Assembly (NCBI GenBank): GCA_013140465.1
Contig: JABFST010000066.1
Coordinates: forward strand, 1 to 5,793
From: Methylococcaceae bacterium
GTDB taxonomy: Bacteria > Pseudomonadota > Gammaproteobacteria > Methylococcales > Methylomonadaceae
Direction: 5' to 3'
DNA: 5,793 nucleotides
A program made the translations under genes and the position numbers. The notes beneath the pieces were generated by a model, which searched no databases, was not told where the DNA came from, and was given only the letters and a program-made list of their open reading frames with translations. The number at the start of each line of letters is the position of its first letter. Positions within the stretch are counted from its first letter, which is position 1. Shown in pieces: positions 1 to 5,793 of this stretch.

Positions 1-121
1 CCACGAAATCGGGAAGAACCCTAATTTATGGACATTCCCTTTAGTAGGTCATTAAACCCGCGTTAGGAAAATGACCCTTAACTTCCCCCTACAAAACCCA
101 CCCCATCAGCAGCACAACATT
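1..121. other. Left-edge non-coding stretch, no gene seen
   Basis: This stretch lies downstream of the minus-strand gene that ends at 122. I see no convincing coding frame; the open frame that starts at 71 on the plus strand is an antisense shadow of that gene. The only structure is a 7-bp inverted repeat, GGTCATT (47-53) with AATGACC (70-76), separated by 16 bases. It has no T-tract on either side, so it is not a good intrinsic terminator. The end of the transcript from the gene at 122-1132 is therefore not resolved here. Confidence 0.5.
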
Positions 122-1132
122 CTATTTAAAGTGTGTGCGCAAACTCTTAAACCGCGCCACCAATTCATCCGTCATCAATTTTCTGCCAATCGCGTGGCGT
201 GCTGCGCCCATTGCGCCTTGAATTTGGTCGCTAGAGCTGCGGATGGTGGAAAAAATCAGCGTGCCTTTGTGGGCGATGGTGTATGCGCCGGATATAGCTT
301 GGGCGGCGTTATAGCTGTGCCCGACATAAAACTCACGGCGCATGATGACTAAGCCGCCTTCGGGGCTGTGTTCCAAAATCCGGTGTTCCAAAACAAAGGT
401 AGGGCGGTCTTGCACTTTCCGTTTCACCCAAAAAAAACCATGTTCCAAATGGCTGGATTGGTGTTGGGGGTAGTCTAAAAAACTACGGTACAGGCCGGGT
501 GCGCCTGTTGCCAGTAGCGTGGTGGCTTTGGTCATTGCGGTCAAGTCATGGGCGGCACTGGAAGTGTTGCCATCTCCCCGCTGGTAGGGTGCTATGCCGT
601 TAATGCCCGACTTTAAATAGGCTTGCACGCGTGCTGCCAAGAACCCACGGTACAGTTTAGACAGGGCTTTGGGCTTAGTTTTTCCTGCGTTGACAGCAGC
701 GGTGAGTTGCGCGACTTCTGCGCTGGACAGGTTGAAATCGTCGCCACCTGTAAATTTTTTTAGACTATCTAACTCGCTGGTTTCTTTGGCGTTAAATTGC
801 GCCTTGGCTAGGCTTTTTGCGATATTCTTGGGGTCAATCCGGCCTGAGGCCAAAACTTGGCTATCGCCTTCAAAAACCCGCTCAGACAATACCAAGTCCG
901 CGATTTTATAGGTGTAGATGGGCGCGTATATGGCGAAAGACTGCGCCAACATTTTGTCGGTGGTTTCGGGTAAATTGGCAGTGATGATGTCACCCGCCAA
1001 GAGCTTTTGTTCGTCTTCGGGCTTAAAGCCCAAACTGTTGGCGATGTTGGACAGCTCGCCAAAATCGCCTTGCGCTGTGCCGCATACTGCCAGCAATAGC
1101 CACATGGCTAGCGTTATGAGTGTTTTGTTCAT
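122..1132 (-). CDS. Exported protein of unknown function, 336 aa
   Basis: I do not recognise a named family. The protein opens with a typical Sec signal peptide: MNK, then a hydrophobic core (about residues 5-17), then a small-residue region around CGTAQG, with cleavage probably near residues 20-22. The Cys at 17 sits in LAVC, a poor lipobox because Val is at -1, so a soluble periplasmic protein is more likely than a lipoprotein. Residues 23-160 look mainly helical and are rich in Ala, Lys, Asp and Leu. The C-terminal half (about 225-336) looks like mixed alpha/beta, with the striking segments FVLEHRILEHSPEGG, REFYVGHSYNAAQAISG and SDQIQGAMGAARHAIGRK. I have a faint impression of similar C-terminal segments in uncharacterised proteobacterial proteins, but cannot attach a function. 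The ATG start at 1132 is supported by a GGGG purine run seven bases upstream. The gene is divergent from the TonB receptor, so a shared control region is possible. It looks complete, with a TAG stop and no frameshift. The reality of the gene is well supported; its role is open. Confidence 0.85.
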   Translation of the reverse strand: MNKTLITLAMWLLLAVCGTAQGDFGELSNIANSLGFKPEDEQKLLAGDIITANLPETTDKMLAQSFAIYAPIYTYKIADLVLSERVFEGDSQVLASGRIDPKNIAKSLAKAQFNAKETSELDSLKKFTGGDDFNLSSAEVAQLTAAVNAGKTKPKALSKLYRGFLAARVQAYLKSGINGIAPYQRGDGNTSSAAHDLTAMTKATTLLATGAPGLYRSFLDYPQHQSSHLEHGFFWVKRKVQDRPTFVLEHRILEHSPEGGLVIMRREFYVGHSYNAAQAISGAYTIAHKGTLIFSTIRSSSDQIQGAMGAARHAIGRKLMTDELVARFKSLRTHFK

Positions 1133-1164
1133 TTTTAACCCCGGTTGGTTTAGGAATGCTTGTT

Positions 1165-1197
1165 ATTATCCGCCACTCTGCTGGCGTTTAAGGATAA
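1165..1197 (-). promoter_or_regulatory. Possible -10 box overlapping a nested dyad, upstream of the unknown exported gene
   Basis: On the minus strand GATAAT (1165-1170) matches five of six bases of the sigma-70 -10 consensus and lies about 33 bases before the start codon at 1132. The -35 partner is weak (CTTAAA, 16-base spacer, three of six matches). The -10 overlaps an imperfect dyad: outer arms TTATCC (1166-1171) and GGATAA (1192-1197), inner arms CGCCA (1171-1175) and TGGCG (1182-1186). That could be an operator placed inside the promoter, but it could also be chance. The function is inferred only. Confidence 0.25.
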
Positions 1198-1253
1198 GAT
1201 TTGCGGTATTTTGTGGTGGCGCACGGTTTTAAAGTCCGAAGCTGATAAATCTG

Positions 1254-1275
1254 CCCTCTCCCTCAGGGAGATGGG
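1254..1275. repeat. GC-rich hairpin, repeat-like
   Basis: TCTCCCT (1257-1263) and AGGGAGA (1265-1271) form a near-perfect inverted repeat around one C, extended outward by CC/GG pairs at 1254-1255 and 1273-1274 across one mismatch. Motifs of the CCCTCTCCC...GGGAGAGGG type are common as dispersed intergenic repeats in proteobacterial genomes, and this looks like a degenerate copy. There is no T-tract after it, so it is not read as a terminator. Copy number cannot be judged from one window. Confidence 0.4.
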
Positions 1276-1424
1276 ATTTGATGTCGCTTTACTTCTTGCG
1301 TTCTCTCTATTCAATCACTAGATCCGCCCTAGTCGGGAATAATTCCTTTTCGGTTTGTACGATTAGGCTTTAAGCCACGATTTGGCTATCATGACGGCAT
1401 TTTTAACTACGCTTAGAGTTTACA

Positions 1425-3755
1425 ATGAATAAGCTAATCTACACGGTATTGGGGCTTGCCAGCCTGTCCGCAGTGGCGGCTACGCCAGAAAAAGACCAAC
1501 CTTTGGATTTGGGCATTATTGATGTGGTGGGGGTCACGCCTTTACCCGGCAGCAGCATTGCTGCCGAAAAGCTGCCCGCCGTTGTCCAAACCGTTACCGC
1601 CAAACAATTGGAGAAGGCCCAAAGCGTGTCGTTAGCGGAATATATCAACCGTTATTTGGGCAGCGTCAGCATTAACGAAGCGCAAAACAACCCATTACAG
1701 CCAGACATTTACTACCGTGGCTTTGCCGCTACGCCTATTTTGGGTTTGCCGCAAGGCTTGTCCACTTATGTCAACGGCGTTAGGTTTAACGAACCGTTTG
1801 GCGATTCGGTCAATTGGGATTTAATCTCCGAAGCGGCTATCGATACGATGGCTTTGTACCCCGGCTCTAATCCGGTTTATGGCTTAAACACCTTGGGCGG
1901 TGCGATTTCGGTTAAGACCAAAACGGGCTTTTCTGCCCCAGGGCATCAATTGGAAGCGTATGGCGGCTCTTGGGACCGGCATTCTGAAGAAATCACTAGC
2001 GGTTGGAATAACGGCACTTGGGGTTATTTTTTAGATTTGCATAATTTTGATGAAAAAGGCTGGCGTGATTTTTCGTCGTCGTCTGCCGAACAGGGTTTAG
2101 GTTCTTTAAGCTGGCGCGGTGAAAAAGGTTCTTTGGATTTAACCTTGGCGGCAAATAACAACCGCCTGAAAGGTAATGGCGCATCGCCTATGCAGTTACT
2201 GCAAGAAAACCGCAAGGCAGTGTTTACGCATCCCGACCAAACCACGACGCGTATGTTCTTTTCCGAGCTGGCGGGCAGTTACGATGTGTCAGACACGATT
2301 GAAGTTAGCGGCAATGCGTACTTTAGGCAAAACCGTATCAAGACCTTTAACGGCGACAACAGTGATTACGAAGATTGTGAAGATGCTGCCAACAGCGGTT
2401 TGTTGTGCGAAGAGCCGGGTGATGATGAAGAAGTGGTTTTCGACACCAATGGCTTGCCTGTCAATGCAGATGATGCGGTAGAAGGCGCAACCAATAACAC
2501 CAGCCAAACTCATATGCGTTCGCGCGGCGGTTCTTTGCAATCGGTGTTTAGCCAAGATTTGTTCCACCATGAAAACAATTTAACCGTAGGCGCAAGCTAT
2601 GATTACGCGACGGTGCATTTTGAGTCCAACACCGAACTGGCTGCTTTAACGGAAAGCCGTGGCACTTCGGGTAGCGGCGTGTTTGTGGACGAATCTAAAG
2701 TGCGCTTAAACACCAGCACTGAATCCATCGGCGTGTTTGCCACCGACAGCTTTTCTATCACCGACAAACTGACCGCGACGATAGCCGGACGTTTTAACCA
2801 TGTCGGCATTGATATGGCTGATTTGTACATGAACGATCCTGACAAGAACCTCAACGGCACCCATACCTTTGACCGCTTTAACCCGTCTGCGGGCTTGACT
2901 TACCAAATTAAGGACAACTTAGGTGTTTATGGCAGCTATAGCGAATCTACGCGTGCGCCTACGCCGATGGAGCTGAGCTGTGCCGACCCGACAGCACCGT
3001 GTAAATTGCCTAATTCTTTTGTGGCTGATCCCCCCTTAAAACAAGTGGTTGCCAAAACCTGGGAAACGGGTTTCCGTGGGGATTTGGACGCACTGTTGGG
3101 TAAAGGTGACTTAAAATGGAATTTGGGCTTTTTTCATACCATGAACAGCAACGACATTATTTTTCGCCGCGACGTGTCCAGTAATGTGATTAGCCAAGGC
3201 TATTTTAGCAACGTCGGCCTTACCCGCCGTTATGGGATTGAGGCGGGCACTAGCGTCAATTATCCACAATTGTTCAGCAGCATTGATGACTGGCATTTTT
3301 CTACCCATTACACCTATTTAAACGCCACTTTCCAAAGCGGTTTTGATAACGTAGACCCGCTGGATCCTGAACAATCAGTGGTGGTGACGCCCGGCAAACG
3401 CATACCCGGCATTCCCGAGCATTTGTATAAGGCCACCCTCAGCGTGGATTTATGGAAAAAAGTGTCGCTGGGTTTTGATGGCATCTACAGTGGCGACCAG
3501 TATTTTAGGGGCGACGAAGCCAACCAGCATAATAAGTTGAGCGGTTATTGGGTATTTAACGCGACTGCCGAATACAAAATCACCGAAAATTTTGCCTTGT
3601 TCGGTAAGGTCAATAACGTGTTTGACGTGCGTTACAACTCGTTTGGCGTGTATGGCGATGCTTCGGAAGTGCTGGGCGACAGTTACAACGATGCCCGTTT
3701 TGCTTCGCCTGGTGCACCTAGAGGCGGATGGATAGGTGTGCGCTTAAAAATGTAG
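1425..3755 (+). CDS. TonB-dependent outer-membrane receptor, candidate lanthanide/lanthanophore or other metal-complex importer
   Basis: This is a complete 776-residue TonB-dependent receptor, a normal length for the family. Such proteins are 22-strand outer-membrane barrels closed by a plug, and they import scarce ligands using TonB-ExbBD energy. In order: a signal peptide (1 to about 18, cleavage near AVA-ATPE); a TonB-box-like segment IIDVVGVTP (31-39); a plug (about 50-168) with IYYRGF, GLPQGLSTYVNGVRFNEPFG and the plug-end motif PGSNPVYGLNTLGGAISVKT; then the barrel, ending in KVNNVFDVRYNSFG and SPGAPRGGWIGVRLKM. The last residue is Met, where many outer-membrane barrels end in Phe or Trp. 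A predicted extracellular loop (about 309-351) is strongly acidic and holds Cys318 and Cys328; a second Cys pair, Cys519 and Cys526, brackets CADPTAPC. Both pairs probably form disulfides. I recall these features from a widespread proteobacterial receptor subfamily whose ligands are mostly unknown. The lanthanide idea rests only on the nearby xoxF and the acidic loop. The gene stands alone between a divergent and a convergent gene and ends in its own terminator. The ATG at 1425 gives a correct signal peptide, despite a weak ribosome site. Confidence 0.93.
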   Translation: MNKLIYTVLGLASLSAVAATPEKDQPLDLGIIDVVGVTPLPGSSIAAEKLPAVVQTVTAKQLEKAQSVSLAEYINRYLGSVSINEAQNNPLQPDIYYRGFAATPILGLPQGLSTYVNGVRFNEPFGDSVNWDLISEAAIDTMALYPGSNPVYGLNTLGGAISVKTKTGFSAPGHQLEAYGGSWDRHSEEITSGWNNGTWGYFLDLHNFDEKGWRDFSSSSAEQGLGSLSWRGEKGSLDLTLAANNNRLKGNGASPMQLLQENRKAVFTHPDQTTTRMFFSELAGSYDVSDTIEVSGNAYFRQNRIKTFNGDNSDYEDCEDAANSGLLCEEPGDDEEVVFDTNGLPVNADDAVEGATNNTSQTHMRSRGGSLQSVFSQDLFHHENNLTVGASYDYATVHFESNTELAALTESRGTSGSGVFVDESKVRLNTSTESIGVFATDSFSITDKLTATIAGRFNHVGIDMADLYMNDPDKNLNGTHTFDRFNPSAGLTYQIKDNLGVYGSYSESTRAPTPMELSCADPTAPCKLPNSFVADPPLKQVVAKTWETGFRGDLDALLGKGDLKWNLGFFHTMNSNDIIFRRDVSSNVISQGYFSNVGLTRRYGIEAGTSVNYPQLFSSIDDWHFSTHYTYLNATFQSGFDNVDPLDPEQSVVVTPGKRIPGIPEHLYKATLSVDLWKKVSLGFDGIYSGDQYFRGDEANQHNKLSGYWVFNATAEYKITENFALFGKVNNVFDVRYNSFGVYGDASEVLGDSYNDARFASPGAPRGGWIGVRLKM

Positions 3756-3795
3756 GTTTCCCAAACCTTGCACTAATGGCTTTGCCGAAGGTGAT

Positions 3796-3837
3796 ATGGG
3801 CGGATGCGGGTTATAGCGTATCCGCCCATTTTTTTTT
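3796..3837 (+). terminator. Intrinsic terminator of the TonB receptor gene
   Basis: ATGGGCGGAT (3796-3805) pairs perfectly with ATCCGCCCAT (3820-3829). The stem can extend inward by G-U, C-G and G-C pairs, leaving an eight-base loop. A run of nine T (3829-3837) follows on the plus strand. It sits 40 bases after the receptor stop codon. Read on the minus strand the hairpin lacks a following T-tract, so it would not efficiently end the convergent adaptor transcript, which has no other visible terminator. Confidence 0.93.
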
Positions 3838-3879
3838 GCATACGCCTCTTTAGGCCCCGCTGACAGTAACCAAACCCGC

Positions 3880-4917
3880 TTAATCGTCGTCATCCAAATC
3901 GGGAATTTGCCCCCGCAATTCTTCTGACAACAAGGTTTGGGCGCCCAGGCTAACCACTTGGTCGCCAGGCTTTAGCCCAGTGCTGACAAAATAGCCGTCT
4001 GCTACGGCAAAATAGTCGGCTATCGCTAGGCGGGCAAAACTGTCTGTTGAGGTTTTTATATACACAAAAGCCTCGCCCATCAGCCACAGCACTGCCGATG
4101 TTGGCAAAGTCACGCCGGTGAGGGCTTGGTGTTGTTCAGGTATCCATGCTGTCACCTTCATCCCTGCAATAAGGCGGTTATCATCACTCTGAAAGAAATG
4201 GCTTGCCCCTTGGGCGTCTGTTTGCGTTGCCACTGATAGCCATAGGGCTGGGCGCGCTAGACTACGGTTGCCTGAAGCATCGGCAACAATCTGTACGCCA
4301 GGCTTATCTAACTGTTTATTGGCGGGCAAGGTGATTTGCAATAAATGGCGCTGTCCAGTAATCAGCGCGTCCAGCTCTTGGGCTGGTGCCGCAAAAGCCC
4401 AATCGGTTAAGGTTTTGCCCCACAACAAGCGGGCCTCGTCCTTAATGGCTGTGCCTTGTAAGTCGGCGGACGCGACTTGGGCCTGTGCGCTTTGCCATTG
4501 GGCTTGTTGTGCCTGTAGGTTGCGTTTTGAGCTAATGCCGCTGCGGTAGAGGTCTTGCTGGCGGTTAATGTCTTGTTGTGCTTGCCGATAACGGGCTAGT
4601 GCGGCGCGGTTATCGGTTACTGCCAGCTTGTAGCGGTTACGCAGCTCTAATAGCGGTTGTATGTTGACGACTTTGCCATAAGCCGTAAATTCGGCCTGAC
4701 GGGTAGTCGGTGTCAGCGTCAGCGTAGTGATGCCCGCCAATTGTTGGGCGTGGGCCGTCAATGTAAGTGTTGCGGAGTTAGTTTTTAGATCGTCATCGTC
4801 GGCATGGCTGGGCGTAGTTAATACTAAGCAATAAGCCAAGGCACAAACGGCTAACAGTGTGTTTATGCGCTTAAGGCGGGTGCAGATATAACGGCGTAGT
4901 CCACGAAAATACAGCAT
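3880..4917 (-). CDS. RND-type periplasmic adaptor (HlyD/CusB-like membrane fusion protein), orphan in this window
   Basis: Adaptors of this class bridge an inner-membrane RND pump and an outer-membrane channel, or deliver a metal to the pump as CusB does. I start it at the ATG at 4917 (345 aa). The frame stays open to a TTG at 4983, but neither start has a good ribosome site, and the ATG gives a better, though Arg-rich, signal peptide: hydrophobic core about residues 19-35, cleavage near SHA-DDDD (residue 38/39). Next come a short N-terminal beta region with AYGKVVNIQPLL, a Gln/Ala-rich helical hairpin (about 90-156, with RQAQQDINRQQDLYRSGISS), a beta-barrel region with IAGMKVTAWIP, and a membrane-proximal domain with LPTSAVLWLMGEAFVYIKT, GLKPGDQVVSLGAQTLLSEE. 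The last two motifs are the strongest family evidence. The lipoyl halves are hard to see. The mature protein begins with DDDD and ends with DLDDDD, possibly metal-binding tails. No pump or TolC-like gene accompanies it: xoxF and a strong terminator lie upstream, and a convergent receptor lies downstream. The substrate is unknown. Confidence 0.85.
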   Translation of the reverse strand: MLYFRGLRRYICTRLKRINTLLAVCALAYCLVLTTPSHADDDDLKTNSATLTLTAHAQQLAGITTLTLTPTTRQAEFTAYGKVVNIQPLLELRNRYKLAVTDNRAALARYRQAQQDINRQQDLYRSGISSKRNLQAQQAQWQSAQAQVASADLQGTAIKDEARLLWGKTLTDWAFAAPAQELDALITGQRHLLQITLPANKQLDKPGVQIVADASGNRSLARPALWLSVATQTDAQGASHFFQSDDNRLIAGMKVTAWIPEQHQALTGVTLPTSAVLWLMGEAFVYIKTSTDSFARLAIADYFAVADGYFVSTGLKPGDQVVSLGAQTLLSEELRGQIPDLDDDD

Positions 4918-4994
4918 AATCGGGTTGTAGGTGCTTTTGTCGGTAGGCTTTTGGGGTTTAAACAAAGGGCGTGCTTTTTCCAATAACAGTAGCC

Positions 4995-5029
4995 AAAAAA
5001 AAGCCCTGGTTGCAACAACCAGGGCTTTT
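4995..5029 (-). terminator. Strong intrinsic terminator after xoxF
   Basis: GCCCTGGTTG (5003-5012) and CAACCAGGGC (5016-5025) form a perfect 10-bp stem with a CAA loop. Flanking AAAA (4999-5002) and TTTT (5026-5029) lengthen it to 14 bp. On the minus strand the hairpin is followed by a run of eight T (complement of 4995-5002), a textbook rho-independent terminator 24 bases after the xoxF stop. On the plus strand it is followed by only four T, so it acts mainly on the xoxF transcript. It separates xoxF from the adaptor gene, which must then depend on readthrough or on its own promoter within about 80 bases. Confidence 0.95.
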
Positions 5030-5053
5030 ACTCGTTAAACTAAAGTAGCTTAA

Positions 5054-5793
5054 TTAGTTTTTAGGCAATGCAAATACGGTAAATGCACCACCTTGTTTTG
5101 TGAAAGATCCCAAGCTAGCATAAGCGCCTGTTGCGCCTAAGCCTTCTTGTGAAATTTTCAGGGCGATTTTTTCCAATTCAGCCTTTTTGACTGGATCTTT
5201 TTCAGCCGCCGCTTTCGCTTCTGCTTCTTCTAGCATTTTATTGAAGTCAGTTGCGATACCGATACCTGCCCAACCGCCGATACCTGACAATACGCCAATA
5301 TATTGGGTGCCGTTATAGTTCCAAGTGTTGACGTTGCCGATGATGCCTGATGGGGTTTTGAATTTGTACAATTCTTTACCTGTTTTGGCATCAACTGCTT
5401 TCAAGTAACCTTCCAGTGTGCCGTAGAATACAACGCCACCGGCAGTTGCCAATGAGCCTGACCAAACTGAGAACGGTTCGCTGTTAGACCAAGCAATTTT
5501 GCCTGTTTTTGCATCCCAAGCCGTAAATTGGCCTAAGTTAGTTGAATTGTCAGGTTTACCTGTCAACACATCTGCGCCAGCTGGCATCATGTCGAGGGTT
5601 GCGCCTACATAAGGTTGACCAGCAGTATAAGAATCTTCAAACGGTTCGTAGTTCATACACAGGTGGTTGCCTGAGATGTAGAACAAGCCTGTTTGTGGCG
5701 AGTAAGAAACCGGTTGTTGGTTTTTGCTACCTAACGCCGCAGGGCAGATGCCGTCAGATCTGACATCTTCACCGTTTTGTTCGGTACTGTATT
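5054..5793 (-). CDS. xoxF: PQQ-dependent lanthanide-type methanol dehydrogenase XoxF, 3' part (5' end outside window)
   Basis: XoxF is a periplasmic quinoprotein that oxidises methanol (and often formaldehyde) using PQQ plus a lanthanide ion, passing electrons to a cytochrome c. The window holds the last 245 codons; the usual length is about 600, so the signal peptide, PQQ disulfide and Ln-ligand region (the extra Asp that marks XoxF) are beyond the edge. The frame stays open to the edge, and the codon at 5684-5686 is an internal Leu (TTG), not a start. Visible signatures: [41 protein letters not shown], the tryptophan-docking PQQ repeats [13 protein letters not shown] and [12 protein letters not shown], then [22 protein letters not shown] and [10 protein letters not shown], and the end [12 protein letters not shown]. 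These fit XoxF better than MxaF, which has a longer C-terminal tail after VFSL in the forms I remember. An unusual charged stretch lies at 5144-5242: about 33 residues with [18 protein letters not shown], probably helical, between GIATDF and GLGATGAY, where the XoxF and MxaF proteins I remember have only a few residues. No accessory xoxG or xoxJ follows it; the transcript ends at the hairpin downstream. Confidence 0.93.
   Translation of the reverse strand, partial: YSTEQNGEDVRSDGICPAALGSKNQQPVSYSPQTGLFYISGNHLCMNYEPFEDSYTAGQPYVGATLDMMPAGADVLTGKPDNSTNLGQFTAWDAKTGKIAWSNSEPFSVWSGSLATAGGVVFYGTLEGYLKAVDAKTGKELYKFKTPSGIIGNVNTWNYNGTQYIGVLSGIGGWAGIGIATDFNKMLEEAEAKAAAEKDPVKKAELEKIALKISQEGLGATGAYASLGSFTKQGGAFTVFALPKN

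Larger units (their letters stand above)
1133..1424. other. Divergent intergenic region between unknown exported protein and TonB receptor
   Basis: This 292-base region must carry the start signals of both flanking genes. It contains three dyads: a nested one at 1166-1197, a GC-rich hairpin at 1254-1275, and an 11-base palindrome GGAATAATTCC at 1336-1346 lying about 80 bases before the receptor start. Only weak sigma-70-like boxes are visible, the best being GATAAT on the minus strand at 1165-1170 for the leftward gene. No Fur-box-like 19-bp repeat was found. The receptor start at 1425 has a poor ribosome site (TTAGAG at 1413-1418, six bases before the ATG). No small gene is evident. Confidence 0.5.

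Noticed and set aside
47..76. Inverted repeat GGTCATT/AATGACC as terminator of the unknown exported gene
   Set aside because: The seven-bp stem has a 16-base loop, is AT-rich at its base and has no T-tract on the minus strand. It is too weak to call a terminator.
122..1132. Lipoprotein assignment based on Cys17
   Set aside because: The residue before the Cys is Val (LAVC), which does not fit the usual Gly/Ala/Ser at -1. An ordinary signal peptidase I site just downstream is more likely.
1296..1324. Possible sigma-70 promoter for the receptor (TTGCGT, 17-base spacer, TAGATC)
   Set aside because: Each box matches the consensus at only three of six positions, and other equally weak pairs occur nearby, so none is annotated.
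1133..1424. Fur box or iron-type regulation of the receptor
   Set aside because: No GATAATGATAATCATTATC-like 19-bp repeat is present; one isolated GATAAT is not enough.
2289..2570. Open frame on the minus strand inside the TonB receptor
   Set aside because: It is antisense to a well-supported receptor coding region, has no recognisable motif and no ribosome site. It is a shadow frame, as are the other overlapping frames in the three long genes.
4918..4983. N-terminal extension of the adaptor to the TTG at 4983 (22 more residues)
   Set aside because: It starts with a rare codon close to the xoxF terminator, has no ribosome site, and would put a charged Lys/Pro-rich stretch ahead of the signal peptide. 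The ATG at 4917 is preferred, though its ribosome site is also poor.
5684..5686. Possible start codon for a short 210-residue xoxF fragment
   Set aside because: The codon is TTG (Leu) inside a frame that continues to the window edge with clear XoxF sequence ([10 protein letters not shown]). The gene is cut by the window, not truncated.

Overview
The window looks like chromosome of a Gram-negative methanotroph or methylotroph, most likely a gammaproteobacterium related to the Methylococcales. The main reason is the gene cut by the right edge. Its 245 visible residues are the C-terminal part of a PQQ-dependent, lanthanide-type methanol dehydrogenase (XoxF), with the family signatures [34 protein letters not shown] and [11 protein letters not shown] TonB-dependent receptor and periplasmic proteins confirm a cell with an outer membrane. 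The genus is an inference from protein style only.

Layout from left to right. Bases 1-121 hold no gene. A minus-strand gene (122-1132) encodes a 336-residue exported protein of unknown function. A 292-base divergent intergenic region (1133-1424) holds several dyads but no convincing promoter. A plus-strand gene (1425-3755) encodes a complete 776-residue TonB-dependent outer-membrane receptor and ends in a strong intrinsic terminator (3796-3837). Converging on it, a minus-strand gene (about 3880-4917) encodes a periplasmic adaptor (membrane fusion protein) of the RND-efflux type, with no pump or outer-membrane channel gene beside it in the window. Upstream of the adaptor, on the same strand, a very strong intrinsic terminator (4995-5029) closes the xoxF transcript. 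The xoxF 3' part runs from 5054 to the window end.

Working together (inference): XoxF needs a lanthanide ion in its active site, and methylotrophs are known to import lanthanides through TonB-dependent receptors (LutH in Methylobacterium, LanA in Methylotuvimicrobium buryatense). A receptor two genes from xoxF, with an adaptor that carries Asp clusters at both ends of its mature form and a neighbouring exported unknown, makes this a candidate lanthanide uptake or handling locus. The sequence alone does not prove the substrate. The receptor belongs to a broad family whose members mostly have unknown ligands, and simple proximity is weak evidence. No tRNA, rRNA, CRISPR array, transposase or attachment site was seen.
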